From Yponomeuta sedellus (lineage: Eukaryota; Arthropoda; Insecta; Lepidoptera; Yponomeutidae), in the NCBI GenBank assembly GCA_934045075.1, contig OW203722.1, positions 24,163,379-24,227,378 on the forward strand: DNA of 64,000 nt, read 5' to 3'. Below, piece after piece: positions 28,141 through 40,781 of this stretch (position 1 is the first letter of the stretch; every line of letters begins with the position of its first letter). Under the pieces are notes generated by a model. It made no database searches and had not been told where the DNA came from. It was given only the letters and a program-made list of their open reading frames with translations. The translations under genes and the position numbers were made by a program.

Positions 28141-31100
28141 TATTTTTCCTTGTTATGATTTTGCAAAAATACACGTTGTAAGAAGTAAGAATAATCTTGT
28201 ATGTAGGTACTGACAATTAATGTTAAACCTACCATTGTTTTGACAAAATTCGCAAATAAACGTTTCAAAGTAAAGGCAAACTCACGTTTCGGAAAAGCCA
28301 CAGCGCCGTTTTTCCTAGCGGCTAATGGGCGTAGCATGTTTATGGAAGTAATCACTAATTAAAACCACTCCAAGTATCAAAGAGCCCATTCAAAAACCTC
28401 ATCTGTAATGTTTATAAAAGCTCTAAACGAAATTAATCTGCTCGCGATCGGCACAAAAGCCAGCTATTAGGCACGCGAAAGATTTTAATTAATTCAATCC
28501 ACGCAAAATTTACAAGTCGAAATTAAATTAAGGGCGTATATTGCTCACCGTAATGGGTCGTAAACAAATACCCGAAGTAATCGGCCCATGCAAATGGATC
28601 AAAGATTGCGTGCTGCGGTAGTTGAGCATAAAGGAAATATATTAGGCGGAGAGCCATTGCTCTAACCGCGGGGCGCGGTCCTGTGCGATCGCTAATACAG
28701 GCTAATGGAAAATCGAAGTACCATCAGCCCCTCCGCGCAAAGAAGCCTCCTCCAGCGCCCAACTTTTGATCCTCGACAAATTTTAAAGATTCCTTCGAGC
28801 GTTAATTAATTTATTGTAGCGGCGATGTGGCCGCCAGAAAACTCAATTAATTTTAAAAGGGTTTTTGTGTTGTTTTTTTCTACACCACAATCGACCGAAA
28901 AGAAAATGGCGAAGTTGCCGATAGCAGAGGTCCTTTGTCGCGAGCGCCGCTTGCGCGTTTGCTTGTAATTAGAAGTTGAACAATTTACTCGAGCCCTAAC
29001 GAAGAATGCGTTAGTGACGGACGCCCTCGAATGATTAGAATAAAACGAAATCTATCAAGAGTTTTCCATCAATTAGAGAGGAAAAAGATGGAGCCAATGC
29101 GAAAACAAACGAACATCAATTTGTGAGCGCTCCAAATTGCGTAATTCGTCTGGCTGCGGAAGAATGGACGATCGAACACGTCCCCTGAGCCAGCATAGCT
29201 ACCGCCAATGAAAAACTAAATCACGAGATCCCTCACCTAATTTAAGAGGACAAGTACAGTCATTAATACACACGTCACTCCTAGTGCTACTACAAAATGT
29301 GGCCATTTATTTCCGGGCTCGGAGCGAGGGAATTATGTTAATCGGACGAGTCTTGTCTTTTGTCCATAATGGCGGGTAATTACCGGGGCACCTCCGGGGG
29401 ACACTCAGTCTCCGCGAGGGGCCCCCCGGGCTCGAAAATTCGACAGTCGTTACGCGATTCGTCTGAACTTTAAAAAGGGAACGCGTTTTTGAGCGACGCC
29501 CTGGGATTTGTCTGTGCGTACCGGAACAAACTCGTTTTGCTTTACTCGCTTTTCCCCAGCTGATTTTCGTGGATCGCTCCTTGCCCCAGTTTGTTTGGGC
29601 GCTGTGCAAACGTCCGCGAGTTTAGCTGGCTGCGTTTTACAGCCGAGGTGGCTGAATTTTCATTGCGACTTTACAATCTCTATTATTTATTGTTGCAATT
29701 TTCCTCATGCACAAAAGCGGATGCCGACGGAAGCCGCCAATACGTATTCTGGATCGTTCACTTTTATAGTTTTCGAGCCATCTGGATATTTTTCTATTTA
29801 CAGCGTGCGGTGGAATCACATTTCCCTCCGCGAGGAAGCGAGGCTGGTTACTTATTGGAAGATAAAGGGGGTGTGTTTCGCCTCATTTGCGGCTGAGCTC
29901 GCCCCGATCAAACGTGATTTCTCACTGCGAGGAAAAAGTACACCAGACCACCCCTTAATAGAGCGACTGCCGACCCGACCGGAGCAAACGAAGTGAGCGC
30001 AACACAAAGAGAGCTAATTCCATCTCTATTTCAACTTCAATACGATTAATATCAGACTGCAGGCTACTTCGGATCGAGTGCGTCGGAAAAAAGATTTTAC
30101 GCTAAGCTCGGTGGCGAGAATAAATTTAACGAACGTTTAAAGACAGACTGGAACTGTCAAAATACATATCTCTCTGCAGGTAGTTTCATAACTGGAGACG
30201 TTGATGTATGAGTGGAAGAAACGCGCAGTGTGTAAAATTTCCCGCGAAACATTTGGGCCGCCTCGAGACAAGACACGTGCTCGCAATCCTAAGCTCGTTA
30301 ACTAGAACGTTCTTGAGGCAATTTTGAATTTACCCCTCTCTTGAGTTTCATTTGATTGACTCCATTAAAAAAAAACTACCGAAATCACAACTAAAAATAA
30401 CACATTATAAATACCAAAGAAAGTCCAGCCGCTAATCAGGACCTAAATTGAAACCTTGTGAGATTGATGAGTTAGAGTAATTGACCAATGTACGTGCTTG
30501 AAAAACAGCTGTTGGCAATATTTTTCACAAAATTGCATCCCCAGCGTGTCTTGTCTGTTATCTTGCGCGGAGCGCGGGCTACTTTTACTTAGGCACAATT
30601 GGAAACTTGGTCCGAGTCCTATGCCGTCGTGACTTCGTTTTAATTAGTACCCATTCATCGCGGAACAATCGGGTCCGCCGAACGAATCCATTATCGTAAA
30701 CTTTTCGATAGTCGAAAGAGGTGTATTCAAAGTTCGATAGAGAAGGAGTTCAGATCCGATCGGGTCTTTATGGACTTTGTAAAACTATAGATCGCGATGT
30801 ATGATATCGAACGAAGCACTGAGGGGTCCCCGATAATGAGATTCGGAGCATTTCAATTGAAAGTAACGGCTTTTATGTGGCCCAATTTCCTCCGTCTACC
30901 TTCGTAGCGTTATCGGCTCTCCTTAGTTGCTTTGAGGTTTTTTCCCGACGAATATTAATTTTCTTTTTCGTACCGAACGTGATGTTTTAAAGGAGAATTA
31001 ATGGGATATTTGGAGGACATTTACGTGTTTAGGGCTGGGCGGGGTACGCCAGGAAATCCGCTGCTATCTGTCGATGATGAGCCACACGTAATGGGGTCCG

Positions 31101-33300
31101 CGTAACGCCATTACGGGACGTTTTAATCGACAGCTCACAGATCGTCGCATTCGAATCCGATATATTTCAGCTTATCACTCGCTGCTGTAAAGATCGCAGT
31201 TCCATTCTATTAAACAACGACATAAATCCATTTAATTTTTTCATTTGGTCGATGCTTTCCACGCGTTGTTGGTCACGTAATTGATCTATGGGCGCGCTGA
31301 GCTTCGATACATCCGGATATCAGTCTGGCTTTAATGGAAATTGAGTACCTAAAGTGCATTAGCTAAGACAGGCCGGGGAATCGAACTCAGGTCTAGTGGG
31401 ATGGTGTACGCAGAAATGCAATATATCATGACAAGACGACTTGCCTTGTTGCGTCACTGATAAGATTACCAGACAAAGCAAGTTCACCCATATAGCTAAA
31501 TGCGAGCCTTCATTTGCTATCCTTCCAGTGACCACCCCGTTTTAGACTTAACTCTACAAGATACAAAGCTGGTAATTCCGTGTTAGTGCTCCGAGTCAAC
31601 GTCGGCTTCGTTAAAGGACACTCAGCTTTATTTATGTTGACATACTGGCAATGTTACCTTATTTGTTGTTGCTAAGGCCATTGTCTAAATTAGTAGTTGG
31701 ACTTTAAAGGGTAATGAATAGGGTTGGTAATGGGACGTCGGGTCGGGTAACATGTGAGTTGCGCTGCTGAAATGTGAGCTTTTTGTGCTCGCCTGTAGCG
31801 TTTATTTTCGGCTTGTGGGGCGGTGTAGTGTTGCGGCCGGGCGGGTGGTTTCCGCGGTACGATAAGGAGACGCGGCCTTAAGTCAGTCCGTCACGCGAAC
31901 TGTCCACTAATTTATGTTGCACTGATTTGAGATATAAACTCGGACGAGCGGCGACCCTCGCTCCTTAGCCGTCCACTCCCTTTTTACAGGCCTTTATGTT
32001 AATACGTTGTCTAGGCATAGCATCCTCGCAACGCAAGCCAACCGAACCCCTAAACAACGTTGCTACGTAAATGAATATGCAAATTAATGCAACGACCTAA
32101 AGTGAGGACATAAAATGTTTTCCGATACCGCCATTACGCTGTTGCCTTAGGCAAATGCGGTACACACGGCGGATTACTCAATTGCCTCTAAGCATGAACT
32201 CTTTTTTCGATGTTGCAGAAGAAAGCTAGCTTCATTAGCGAGAGAAAAACCACAGGTAACGAACAACGAACAGGCGTGAATTCATTAAACATATACGGCT
32301 CACGCTAATGGTGAAAACAATTGGAAGGTGCACTATTAATCTCACTATCTCCGCGAGCATATTTCTTTGTCTAAATCCATTAAATTAATTACGACCATTG
32401 GGGAGGCGACTCCTTATTTATTAGGCTCGTTATCATTCATTGAATCTGGCGATAGGCGCCTCTAGTTCTTGGATAAATTGGAAGAAAGCGCCGGAGGTCT
32501 TGCGGTGATCGATGCCCGAGTTACACGTGAATGGGGGCCCAAATTAGCCTGTCGGGCTGAGAATGCAGTTGCCTCGGTGACTGATTCGACTGAAGGGATC
32601 TCCGAGCCCGCCGATGAGTAGGTAAATGCGACGCGATGGGCGCAGAAGTCACTTTGGCGAGAGCTGGTTTTCAGTAGAAATAATCACAGCTCTCGAATTC
32701 GACGCAACGCTCTGTCGTAGTTTGTGTTTCGCATAAGAGTTGAATGAAATATGAGTAGCCGTTTCTATGAAGCATTATTTTGGTAATCAGCGATCACAGC
32801 TTTTTAAATACTGGGTAGTTTCTTCATGCTATATGTTACCTATTTTATGACCTATTATAGCAATAAACGGAATGAGCATCGTCCTAGCACCACTAAAAAA
32901 GGGTAATGTATATTTCATTTTGTTCAGCTTTAGTCTATCTCAAACTGATTTAGTAAAATCTTCAATCCACATTATCATACTTCTGATAACGTAGATTGAA
33001 GATGTTACTTAATCAGTTTCAAGGCACGTCCGATAAAAACAGCAACTATCTAATAATAATAGTTATCAGCTAGGAGTCTTAAGAATAATTATAATAACGA
33101 ATTATACGTTACAAATTTATTTCGTGCTTAATTTGCCAGGTGTTTGCACAGATTTTGGATGCAAATGGTATCAAAAACTACACATAGTTTTTTTACGTAC
33201 ACGATGAAGAGGCTAATTTATGAACTGTATTTAGTATTTCATTATTAACTTGAAATGTTTAGATTACGTTATCTAACTAAATCCATAGTAGACGTTTTGA
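28141..33300. other. Repeat-poor non-coding block upstream of visible Ten-m exons
   Basis: Over 5 kb without any SINE, LINE or MITE copy that I could match, in contrast to both sides. Base composition is more balanced, and AATTA-type and GC-rich stretches alternate. Several frames above 60 codons occur but look like chance. It is probably within the long first intron or the regulatory region of Ten-m. Confidence 0.45.
32944..33019. repeat. Imperfect inverted repeat
   Basis: ACTGATTTAGTAAAATCTTC faces GAAGATGTTACTTAATCAGT with about 30 nt between them; a few mismatches. Confidence 0.5.
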
Positions 33301-33327
33301 CATGCTAGTAATTTCTTATCGTTATCA

Positions 33328-33694
33328 ACCCTTGTATGTCCCCACTGCTGGGGCACGGGTCTCTTTGTGCATCGCAGGAAGGTTAGGCCATACTCCACCA
33401 CGGGGGCCAAGTCCGGTTTGGTGGAGGGTTGTAAGACAGTGGCGGGCCTTACTGTCAGAAGTTATCAAGCCGCCCATAAGACCTCTGACGTGGCTTAACG
33501 ACTGCCTTTATATGACAGCCAGCACCAACGGCTTAACGTGCCTTGCGCAGCACTTAAGCGCTCGGAAAAATGCCACTAGCGGTAGTCACGGGACGCTCAC
33601 CCATCCCGTACCTGACCGCGCCTGTTCTTGCTTAACCAAGTGATTCATTCCAATCACTCGGTTCGCCTAGGCCACGAGCGCTTCTTATACGAGT
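33328..33694 (-). mobile_element. S5 SINE, full length, best-preserved copy
   Basis: On the minus strand it reads CTCGTGGCCTAGGCGAACCG, then CTTGGTTAAGCAAGAACAGG, then GATGGGTGAGCGTCCCGTGA. It continues through the CCGTTGGTGCTGGCTGTCAT body to ACAAGGGTTGATAACGAT. Length is about 367 bp; all modules are in order. Confidence 0.75.
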
Positions 33695-34070
33695 ATGTTT
33701 AACCTAATCTATCAAGGTACGTACGCACGTAGTTTTTTTAAGATACTTTAAGAATTTCAATAACCTGATAACAAAGCGAAACTTGAACGGACTTTTCCAT
33801 AAAATTACCATTCAAGTTATTCCAAAATAACTTCGGGCTTGCCATTAAGCCCAACGTTTAGCCCAATAGCGATTGATTGGCTGAATATAGAAGCTGTAGT
33901 ATTTTTTAATGATGTTCATACATAGTTACATATTAAACGGGTTTTAATCGCGATTATTTATTACGTAAAACGTAATTACCATCATTTCAGATATTGCAGA
34001 ATGCGAGCAGTTGCCCTGGCCACGGGTAGACACTTTACCTAATAAATAAACTTGATAAGACACATCTCTA

Positions 34071-34259
34071 TCTTCTATAATATAAAAATGAATCGCTGAA
34101 TGTGTTGGTAAGCGCAAATCTCGGGAGCAGCTGAACCGATTTGACTAATTCTTTTTTTAGAATATTCCTTGAAGTACGAGGATGGTTCTTACGGTGAGAA
34201 AAAAATAAATAAATAAAACATCGACTGTTAGGCGGTACGAAGTTCGCTGGGTCAGCTAG
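34071..34259 (+). mobile_element. Small non-autonomous Helitron
   Basis: Begins TCTTCTATAATATAAAAATG and ends GTTCGCTGGGTCAGCTAG. The 5' TC and 3' CTAG sit between a host A and T, as Helitron insertions do. A weak GC hairpin (GGCGG..AGTTCGC) precedes the end. No Rep/helicase coding remains. Confidence 0.7.
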
Positions 34260-34633
34260 TTACATATATATCTGTATAGAAACTGTGTTGGGCATCATTG
34301 TAACTATTTGAAACTATTAGTTCCTGCGCTGTTTTTCTACAGATAGGTCGGTGCATCTGGACCTCTTTTCGACCCGCGTCCGAGACGTCAGATCGACGAT
34401 AACTGGTCCCGACTTCATTAACCTTTACTCGTCCGCGGGCCCATTAATTACCCTAATAGAAGCAAACAAAACGAAACTCCGCCAGATAAATGGCACGAGA
34501 TAGTTATTTAATTGTCTTATCTGCGCAAAGGCCCAAATGAGGCGGATTGGGGAACGCCAGTTTTGACCCGCTCGGAAGCGGTCTTGGCAGAGGCAAGCAG
34601 CACATCAACCTTTACATCTGTGAATCTTCTACT

Positions 34634-34730
34634 AAGTTACTTGACGATCGTTGGCACATTTTTTAGTCTAAGTTGATGTACTTAGTTACGTGATGAGCGT
34701 CGCTGGCACATTTTTTTAAGTAAAAGTTGT
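34634..34730 (+). repeat. Diverged tandem duplication, about 48 bp
   Basis: TAGTTAC-TGA-GA-CGT-GCTGGCACATTTTTT-type units at 34634-34680 and 34683-34730, just before a T3 SINE. Confidence 0.5.
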
Positions 34731-34917
34731 TGCGCTGTTGAATGCGCCTACCATGCAAGAGGTCCCGGGTTTGACTCCCGGCTGGGGCAAAAAAAACCCA
34801 GGTCTTGGAAGTTTAAATGTCGTTGTTTCTGGTTCCCACGACACAGGGTATCCTAGTGTGGGGTCAGAAGCAATGTATGTGCCTGTATGTAAAAGTTATG
34901 TTAAGGTATAATAAAAA
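34727..34917 (+). mobile_element. tRNA-derived SINE T3
   Basis: TACCATGCAAGAGGTCCCGG and GACTCCCGGCTGGGGC (box B side), then TCGTTGTTTCTGGTTCCCAC and TATCCTAGTGTGGGGTCAGA. The box A side is lost. Confidence 0.7.
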
Positions 34918-35153
34918 AATAGTTTAATATCACATCAACTTTCCATGCAACAAGAGACTGTACCTTATGAAAAGGTATTTCAAAAAATGTTAACAGTACA
35001 ATGGCCTCAGATAATACCAGTTTGTTCCATTTTTTTATTCATTTACGCACTAGTTCTATTCATGCATACTAGCCCCGAAACAGGTAGTGGGCGAGGTATT
35101 AAACAATAGCAGTAGATTATTAACTTCATTCCCGATACAAGCAACTGCATCCG

Positions 35154-35316
35154 GATAGGACGGCTTGAAAACTTCTGACAGTATGATCCGCTTGCAAGAC
35201 TAGTGTCTTGCAAGCCTCCACCAATCCGGACTTGGCCCCCGTGGTGGAGTATGGTATACCTTCCTCAGGGAAGAGACCCGTGCCCCTTGGTGGAGACATA
35301 ATGGATTGACGATGAC
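35154..35316 (+). mobile_element. S5 SINE, 3' part
   Basis: From GACGGCTTGAAAACTTCTGA to GACATAATGGATTGACGATG. It contains a local duplication of CTTGCAAG(A/C)CT in the middle. Confidence 0.65.
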
Positions 35317-35939
35317 TGCATTTTCAGCAGTCATCTGAATGATTGTGTGTGAAACCAATTACTTTGTTTTGTAATTAATGTGCATTCTGAAAGAAGGCCC
35401 TGCAGTTGAACTTCAAAAACTACATAAAAAAATGAAACTCGAAATTTCTAGCAGCGGAGATTCTGTAGTAGTATATTCATGCCTCATTTACTTACGTTGT
35501 AACTTCTGTCAAAAGTTTCTCCCGTCCCGCGATCGGGAGAGAGAGAGCTCCCCCCCCCCCCCCCTAATGAACGATTCAGGCGATATTCCGAGCGGTAAAT
35601 TAATGTTTTTGTATAATTCTCTGTGCGAACAACAATATAATTTGGCAATGAGCAATCAAAAGCGAAGCAATCTTCACGATTATTCATTTGTTTGCGGAGT
35701 TTCCGTTTCTGGGCTACGGCTATATTTTCGAGCAGAGAAAGGACCTATTGACTTTGTCCGTCGAAATTCCGTCGCTAGAAATTAAATGTACTCTACTTGA
35801 TAACAATTTCCGTGCTCAGCTTCAGAACGGTGATCTTATCAAATAGAGTTGCAGCAGCTCGTGTCATGCATATGAAGCAACACTCTAACCTGTCACACGG
35901 GTACTACTGTTTTTGAATTTTTAAACACAATCACATGTT

Positions 35940-36040
35940 TAAAAAACCTATTTAGAGGCTAAAAATTTCATACCGGGATTCGACCCCGTGATTTTTTTTT
36001 TAAATTGTCCTTAGCACGGGTTATTGCACTAAAAAAAGAA
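35940..36040. mobile_element. SINE T2 remnant
   Basis: AAAAAACCTATTTAGAGGCT, a partial antisense tRNA 3' half (ACCGGGATTCGACCCCGTG) and GTCCTTAGCACGGGTTATTG. Most of the tRNA part has been lost. Confidence 0.6.
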
Positions 36041-36112
36041 TATCATGTGAATAATCATGTGGGTACAGCGATATCATTCCTATATAAAACCTAATTGCAA
36101 AGTAGGTACTCG

Positions 36113-36330
36113 GGGTTGCAAGTGATGCAAATTTCTTCAGCCAGATGTCGCTGCCTGTACGTAATACAGAGTATTGTAAAGAGGTTCGAAATGTCACTGA
36201 TGCCGGTGAGTCGCCCATTAGCTCAGTTGGAAGAGCGCTGGTACGGACAGACAGAATTTTTAGCCTCTAAATAGGTTTTTTGAAATTAACCTTAGCACGA
36301 GTTAGTGCATTAAAAAGAATATAACAATTA
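36113..36330 (+). mobile_element. SINE T2 with damaged tRNA part
   Basis: Leader TGCCTGTACGTAATACAGAG and TCACTGATGCCGGTGAGTC, then GCCCATTAGCTCAGTTGGAA (box A). The box B half is deleted, and TTTTTAGCCTCTAAATAGG and TTAGCACGAGTTAGTGCATT follow. Confidence 0.7.
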
Positions 36331-36384
36331 CATGTTATTCTCTTTTTTTCATGTAGACTAGAATTTTTTACCATGAGTTATTCT

Positions 36385-36570
36385 CTTTTTTTATGTAGCC
36401 TATAAACGTCTCAGTGCAGGACACAGGCCTGCTCTCAGAGAGACTGTATGGGATTAATTACCACGCTTGCCCACCGCGGATTGGCAATTTCAAGCGCTGA
36501 AGTATTTGAATACTTCAGAAACTCAGTTTTCCTAACGATGTTATCCTTCACGGCTAGCAAATGGTTTTGA
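36385..36570 (-). mobile_element. tRNA-derived SINE T1, 3' part
   Basis: GACACAGGCCTGCTCTCAGA, CACCGCGGATTGGCAATTTC and GATGTTATCCTTCACGGC match the long 3' half of the 40782-41097 copy in antisense. Confidence 0.65.
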
Positions 36571-37431
36571 TAAAAAAAAACTCTATATAACTCTTACGAC
36601 GTATATTTTATTTTCGTACCATTTAATTATAATTACTCTAACGGAAAAGGGCGACACGGAGAGCAAAGCCATACAAAAGAAAGCTGCAGGTTTGTTTAGG
36701 TCAGGATCATATTTGTAGATAAATGATTATATTGTAGATGCAGACACTACCGCCATGATGACATAACAAAACAGACATTTTTTTATGTATCCAATAAACG
36801 CAGGGCATAGGCCTTATTATTATTTTAATTATGTATTGCACTAATTACATGAGTAAATGTACAAGGGCGTGCTTAATGCAAGAAGCATTCTCTTTCAGCA
36901 AACCTTTGCCTTGGTCTTCTCTCAAAAAAAAAAACATTAGTTATTTGTAATTTGTATGGCCCGCCCACCGCAACCACTTTGGCAGGCTTTGCCAGCGGCC
37001 GTACAGAAGGCGTGTGATGCGTCGGACGTGGACAAGACGCTACGCGTTGTACAGAATTCGCGCCCTTTGGCCACGTCTTTTGTGCTGGTTTCGTCCCACT
37101 GGCTTTAAATACTTTGTGACAGTAAGGTCTCGACACCCCAACGTTGGAAAAAAGGAAGAAAGACACAAGTGTCATCTCACCCCCCATCAAACTGATAGCC
37201 GTTGATTCATGGTGCACCGCGGCTTTTCAACGGTTGCACGCTGCACGCCTCAGCCGCGTGTCCGGACGGAAGCGATCGTATACAGGGTTACATTTGCCCT
37301 TTTCGCATTTTTATTTCGTGTGGGTTTATTGCTTCTAAGGTTTGTAGTATTGCTGTCTCTCTCTGTGAGAGAAGCCATTTAGATTTTTGTCGGTGAAAAG
37401 AACTTTATTCAAAAGTAACAGAATAATCAGA

Positions 37432-37965
37432 GCGGCGGTACCTTAGTGGGTAGAAGAACTGATTTCGAAAAGCGAGAGACCCTAGTTGGATTCCCAGTGC
37501 GGGAATGTATCAGACTTTGTTTTCTAAAGCCGCGTTTTCAGGGTCCTGGTATGCTCGGACCGAGTGCGCCATCCGAGTAAAGTAATGCTTCTGATTGGAC
37601 GGTCTTTCGTGACAACACCAAAATAGCCAATCATAAGCATTAGTTTACTCGCATGGCGCACTTGGACCGAGTGCACTAATGCTTCTGATTGGACGGTTTT
37701 TCGTGACAACACCAAAATAGCCAATCAGAAGCATTAATTTACTCGCAAGGCGCACTTGGACCGAGTGCACTAATGCTTCTGATTGGACGGTTTTTCGTGA
37801 CAACACCAAAGTAGCTAATCAGAAGCATTAGTTTACTCGCATGGCGCACTTGGACCGAGTGCACTAAGACCGTGAAAACGCGGCTTAAGTTATGTACGTT
37901 TGTGACATTATAGTAACAATACCACCCGCTAACTGTGAAGGAAAACATCGTGCAGAAAAATTTGT
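37432..37965 (+). mobile_element. tRNA-derived SINE T1 split by a MITE
   Basis: The head AGCGGCGGTACCTTAGTGGG to TTTGTTTTCTAA (37527) continues after the MITE as GTTATGTACGTTTGTGACAT (from 37889). Removing the MITE and one TAA restores the family order exactly. Confidence 0.82.
37528..37885. mobile_element. Harbinger-like MITE with TAA duplication and a triplicated core
   Basis: Terminal inverted repeats start AGCCGCGTTTTCA at both ends, with 17 of 18 bases matching further in. TAA is duplicated at 37525-37527 and 37886-37888, as in PIF/Harbinger elements. The core is three tandem units of about 94 bp, each beginning AATGCTTCTGATTGGACGG and each palindromic. It interrupts a T1 SINE. Confidence 0.82.
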
Positions 37966-38039
37966 ATACACGCGCACAGCATTGAAGCTGAATGTTAATG
38001 AAGCGAAAGGAGTTTTACAGGATGATCGCAGGTTGAACA

Positions 38040-38240
38040 CTCAAGTTTCCTCACGATGTTTTCCTTCGCAGTTGGCGAGTGGTATTGCTATTACTACTTT
38101 ACAAATGTACATAACTTGGAAAATAAAGTCATTGGTATTTTCCCAGATTCCTCACGATGCTTTCCATCACAGATGGCTTCACAAGTGCAAATACCTTAGA
38201 AAACCATGCCATTGCTGCATGCCCGTACTGGGCTATCGTG
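38040..38240 (-). mobile_element. tRNA-derived SINE T1, rearranged
   Basis: CCTCACGATGTTTTCCTTCG, ACTTTACAAATGTACATAAC and a partial repeat of the same motif (CTCACGATGCTTTCCATCAC). It may be two overlapping partial copies. Confidence 0.55.
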
Positions 38241-38297
38241 TCAAGAATTGCGTAGGTAGTTTAAAATAACCCTGCATGATTATATATATTTTTTGTT

Positions 38298-38483
38298 TAA
38301 TGCACTAACCCGTGCTAAGGACAATTACGTAATACAGAGAGTATTGTAAAGAGGTTCGAAATTTCACTGATGCCGGTGAGTCGCCCATTAGCTCAGTTGG
38401 AAGAGTGCTGGCACGGATAGCCAGAGGTCGCGGGTTCGAATCCCGGCATGGGTGGAATTTTTAGCCTCTAAATAGGTTTTTAT
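38298..38483 (+). mobile_element. SINE T2 with an intact tRNA-like core
   Basis: At about 38382-38454, GCCCATTAGCTCAGTTGGAA to CGGGTTCGAATCCCGGCATG folds as a tRNA, with a 7-nt anticodon loop ACGGATA between CTGGC and GCCAG. C rather than T at position 33 argues against a working tRNA gene. An inverted end module (TGCACTAACCCGTGCTAAGG) precedes the leader. Confidence 0.75.
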
Positions 38484-38909
38484 AACCCTGCATATTTTGC
38501 CGCCTTTTTTCAGGAGCGGATAGCGCGGCGCCCGCCGGCGACTGTCTGATAGAGATTGATGATGCCCCCACCCTGCCCCCCGCGGGTCATTGGGCTTACG
38601 CGATTACACCCGGGATCCGCATATATCCAAATTACGCCGGTGATCGACGTTTCTTACGTGGATAACCGGCTAACCGGCAAACCGGCTAGCGGATAACTAT
38701 CTGGGTAATAATCCCTCGCCGGGAGTGAATGGTAATCGATAGGCGCTCCGCCCGGCTGGCCGTGCCGTATTATGTAAAACAATTTTTAGTAAAAAGCATA
38801 CGCTTTCATGTATGCGGCACGGGAGCGTACCGGGATCTCGCCCATTATGTATCGCTCGATAAACTCGATATAGCTCGATATGGTGCTGGAGTTTTGCGGT
38901 GCAACGTTT

Positions 38910-39125
38910 CGTTGCTAAGTTACGTACATTTGTGAAGTTAAAGTAGCAATACCGCTGTCTGACCGTGAAAGAAAGCATCGCGAGGAAACCTTAGCGTCTG
39001 AAGTGTCAAAATACCTCAACGCTTGAAATTCATTTCCGCGGTGGGCGCGTGTGGTAATGAAGCCCATACAGTCTCTCTGAGAGCAGGCCTGTGCCCTGCA
39101 GTGGGACGGATATAAGCCGCATTAT
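38910..39125 (+). mobile_element. tRNA-derived SINE T1, body and 3' end
   Basis: CTAAGTTACGTACATTTGTG to GGCCTGTGCCCTGCAGTGGG. The tRNA head is missing. Confidence 0.65.
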
Positions 39126-39439
39126 TAATATTATGTTTCGGTACTACACTAAAAATAAAATCGTCGTGCTGTCATTACCAAGAGTTGGATTCTTTCAGCC
39201 ATTCAGAGTCGTACTCAGGGAAAAAATTCAAAGTTAAATGAAACTTTATTCAATCGAACTCATAATTATATTGTCCTCAGCACGGGTTAGTGCAAAAAAA
39301 GAATATGAACTCTATATAATCACTATAAGAAAGGTTACGCCGCGCACCGCTGTAAATATAAATTTTTCAACTAAGCATTTTTTTCTTTAAAGTAAACTTA
39401 ATTTAGGTACATGCTATTTTTACCAAAAAAATAAAGAGC

Positions 39440-39665
39440 TGCACCGTAATTTATGTTAAGCTAGCCGCGGTGTTACCCGCGGTTTATCGATTTTCCCACG
39501 GAAATAAGATATTTTCCCGCAGTACAACGTAGCCTATGTGTTAATTCAGGCTGTCTGCTAACTCCATACTTAATTTTATCAAAATCGTTTCAGCCGTTTT
39601 AACGTAAAGAAGTAACAAACATACACACTCACAAACTTTCGCCTTTATAATATTTGTGTGATGTG
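39440..39665. mobile_element. Lepidopteran interspersed repeat fragment
   Basis: TTATCAAAATCGTTTCAGCC, AACAAACATACACACTCACA and CTTTCGCCTTTATAATATTT are a familiar lepidopteran repeat end, followed by a short TGATG repeat. Its class is not determined. Confidence 0.5.
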
Positions 39666-39669
39666 ATGT

Positions 39670-40780
39670 GCTGTGATGTGATATCTCGGCCACACTTTAT
39701 TGGTCGTCAAATTATTTAAAACCATTAAGATCATCCATAATAATAACTTTAACACAGTCGCTCATCAAATGGAATACACAATTTATATATTTTCACTAAA
39801 TTTTTGTCGCCTGAAATATTCCGACCCCTGAACACTATTTTGCCAAACTGCTATGGCCGTTACGTGGAGACGACATTCTCGCTGCCACAAATTAACATTT
39901 CTAGTCATTGTATTAAAATTAGTAAACTATTGATATATGTGGTCAGAGGGTATTATATTCAGAGCTGGATATCGGTGGTTTGATAGCTAATAAAATTGCG
40001 GACGTTCTGGACGTATTTTCCTAATCCCGACCAAGTTTTTGATTGACAAAATTTGATTTCAAAATTGACAAATTTGGAAACTACTTTACTTTATTAAAAC
40101 TACGTATAGTAAAACCGAAATCCATAAAACCCTTTGAAAGGATACTGATTTTATTACAAAGATAAAAAACAATTACATACTTGTGCAAGCGACAGCATGG
40201 CTGACGTAACAGCAGTTTTTACAGCCAAAAACAAAATGGCGCCCTTTCCGCGAATTTGTCAACGCATTGCAGTTGCGGAGCAGTGAACGCTACGCTCCAC
40301 TCGGGCCGCGCATCTTGTACACGCGCTGAGAGGTATTCGACACCGACTGAGTGGCCCATTCACGCGCCCTCAGACAAGGGCTTTTCTGTTATTATATCGC
40401 GCGAAAAAATGTGCATTTTCTTTGCGTAATTGCCTGTATAAAAACCAGGAGCGGGTGACGTCAACTCGATGCAACCCACCGGCTCGCCTCGGCCGCAGAC
40501 TCTCGGGAATTGTGGTTAAATCATACCGCGTGCAAAATAAAGCGCACTATTCGGGTTGCCTTGGATCGAGTTACACCCATAATTATTCGCGGTTATTTGC
40601 ATTGGCGAAATAAAATGGCCGCCGCGCTCTGGGGATTTGACGCGACGTTGACAGGTGCATGCCTGTCAGATTGCGTTTTTGTTTTTGGCGTCTCGTTGCT
40701 GATTTTTACTTAGCATGGTTTTTAATTAGGCAATCGCAGATTAAATTCAACATTTAATTACGTCTAATAACCTTCTGCCT
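39670..40780. other. Non-coding, nothing recognised
   Basis: No family-like protein and no shared repeat were seen. A GC-richer patch lies at 40200-40690. Confidence 0.4.
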
Positions 40781-40781
40781 T

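Noticed and set aside
29307..29996. Overlapping frames of 100-160 codons, including a possible N-terminal Ten-m exon
   Set aside because: None contains the expected Ten-m N-terminal sequence or a phase-compatible donor, and composition looks non-coding.
35378..35785. 135-codon plus-strand frame
   Set aside because: It spans a C14 run, has no family similarity and lies beside SINE remnants.
38382..38454. Possible functional tRNA gene
   Set aside because: It folds as a tRNA, but C at position 33, flanking SINE modules and many similar degraded copies show it is part of a T2 SINE.
39655..39690. TGATG repeats as a possible CRISPR or satellite array
   Set aside because: Only a few imperfect units at the end of an interspersed repeat; no spacers.
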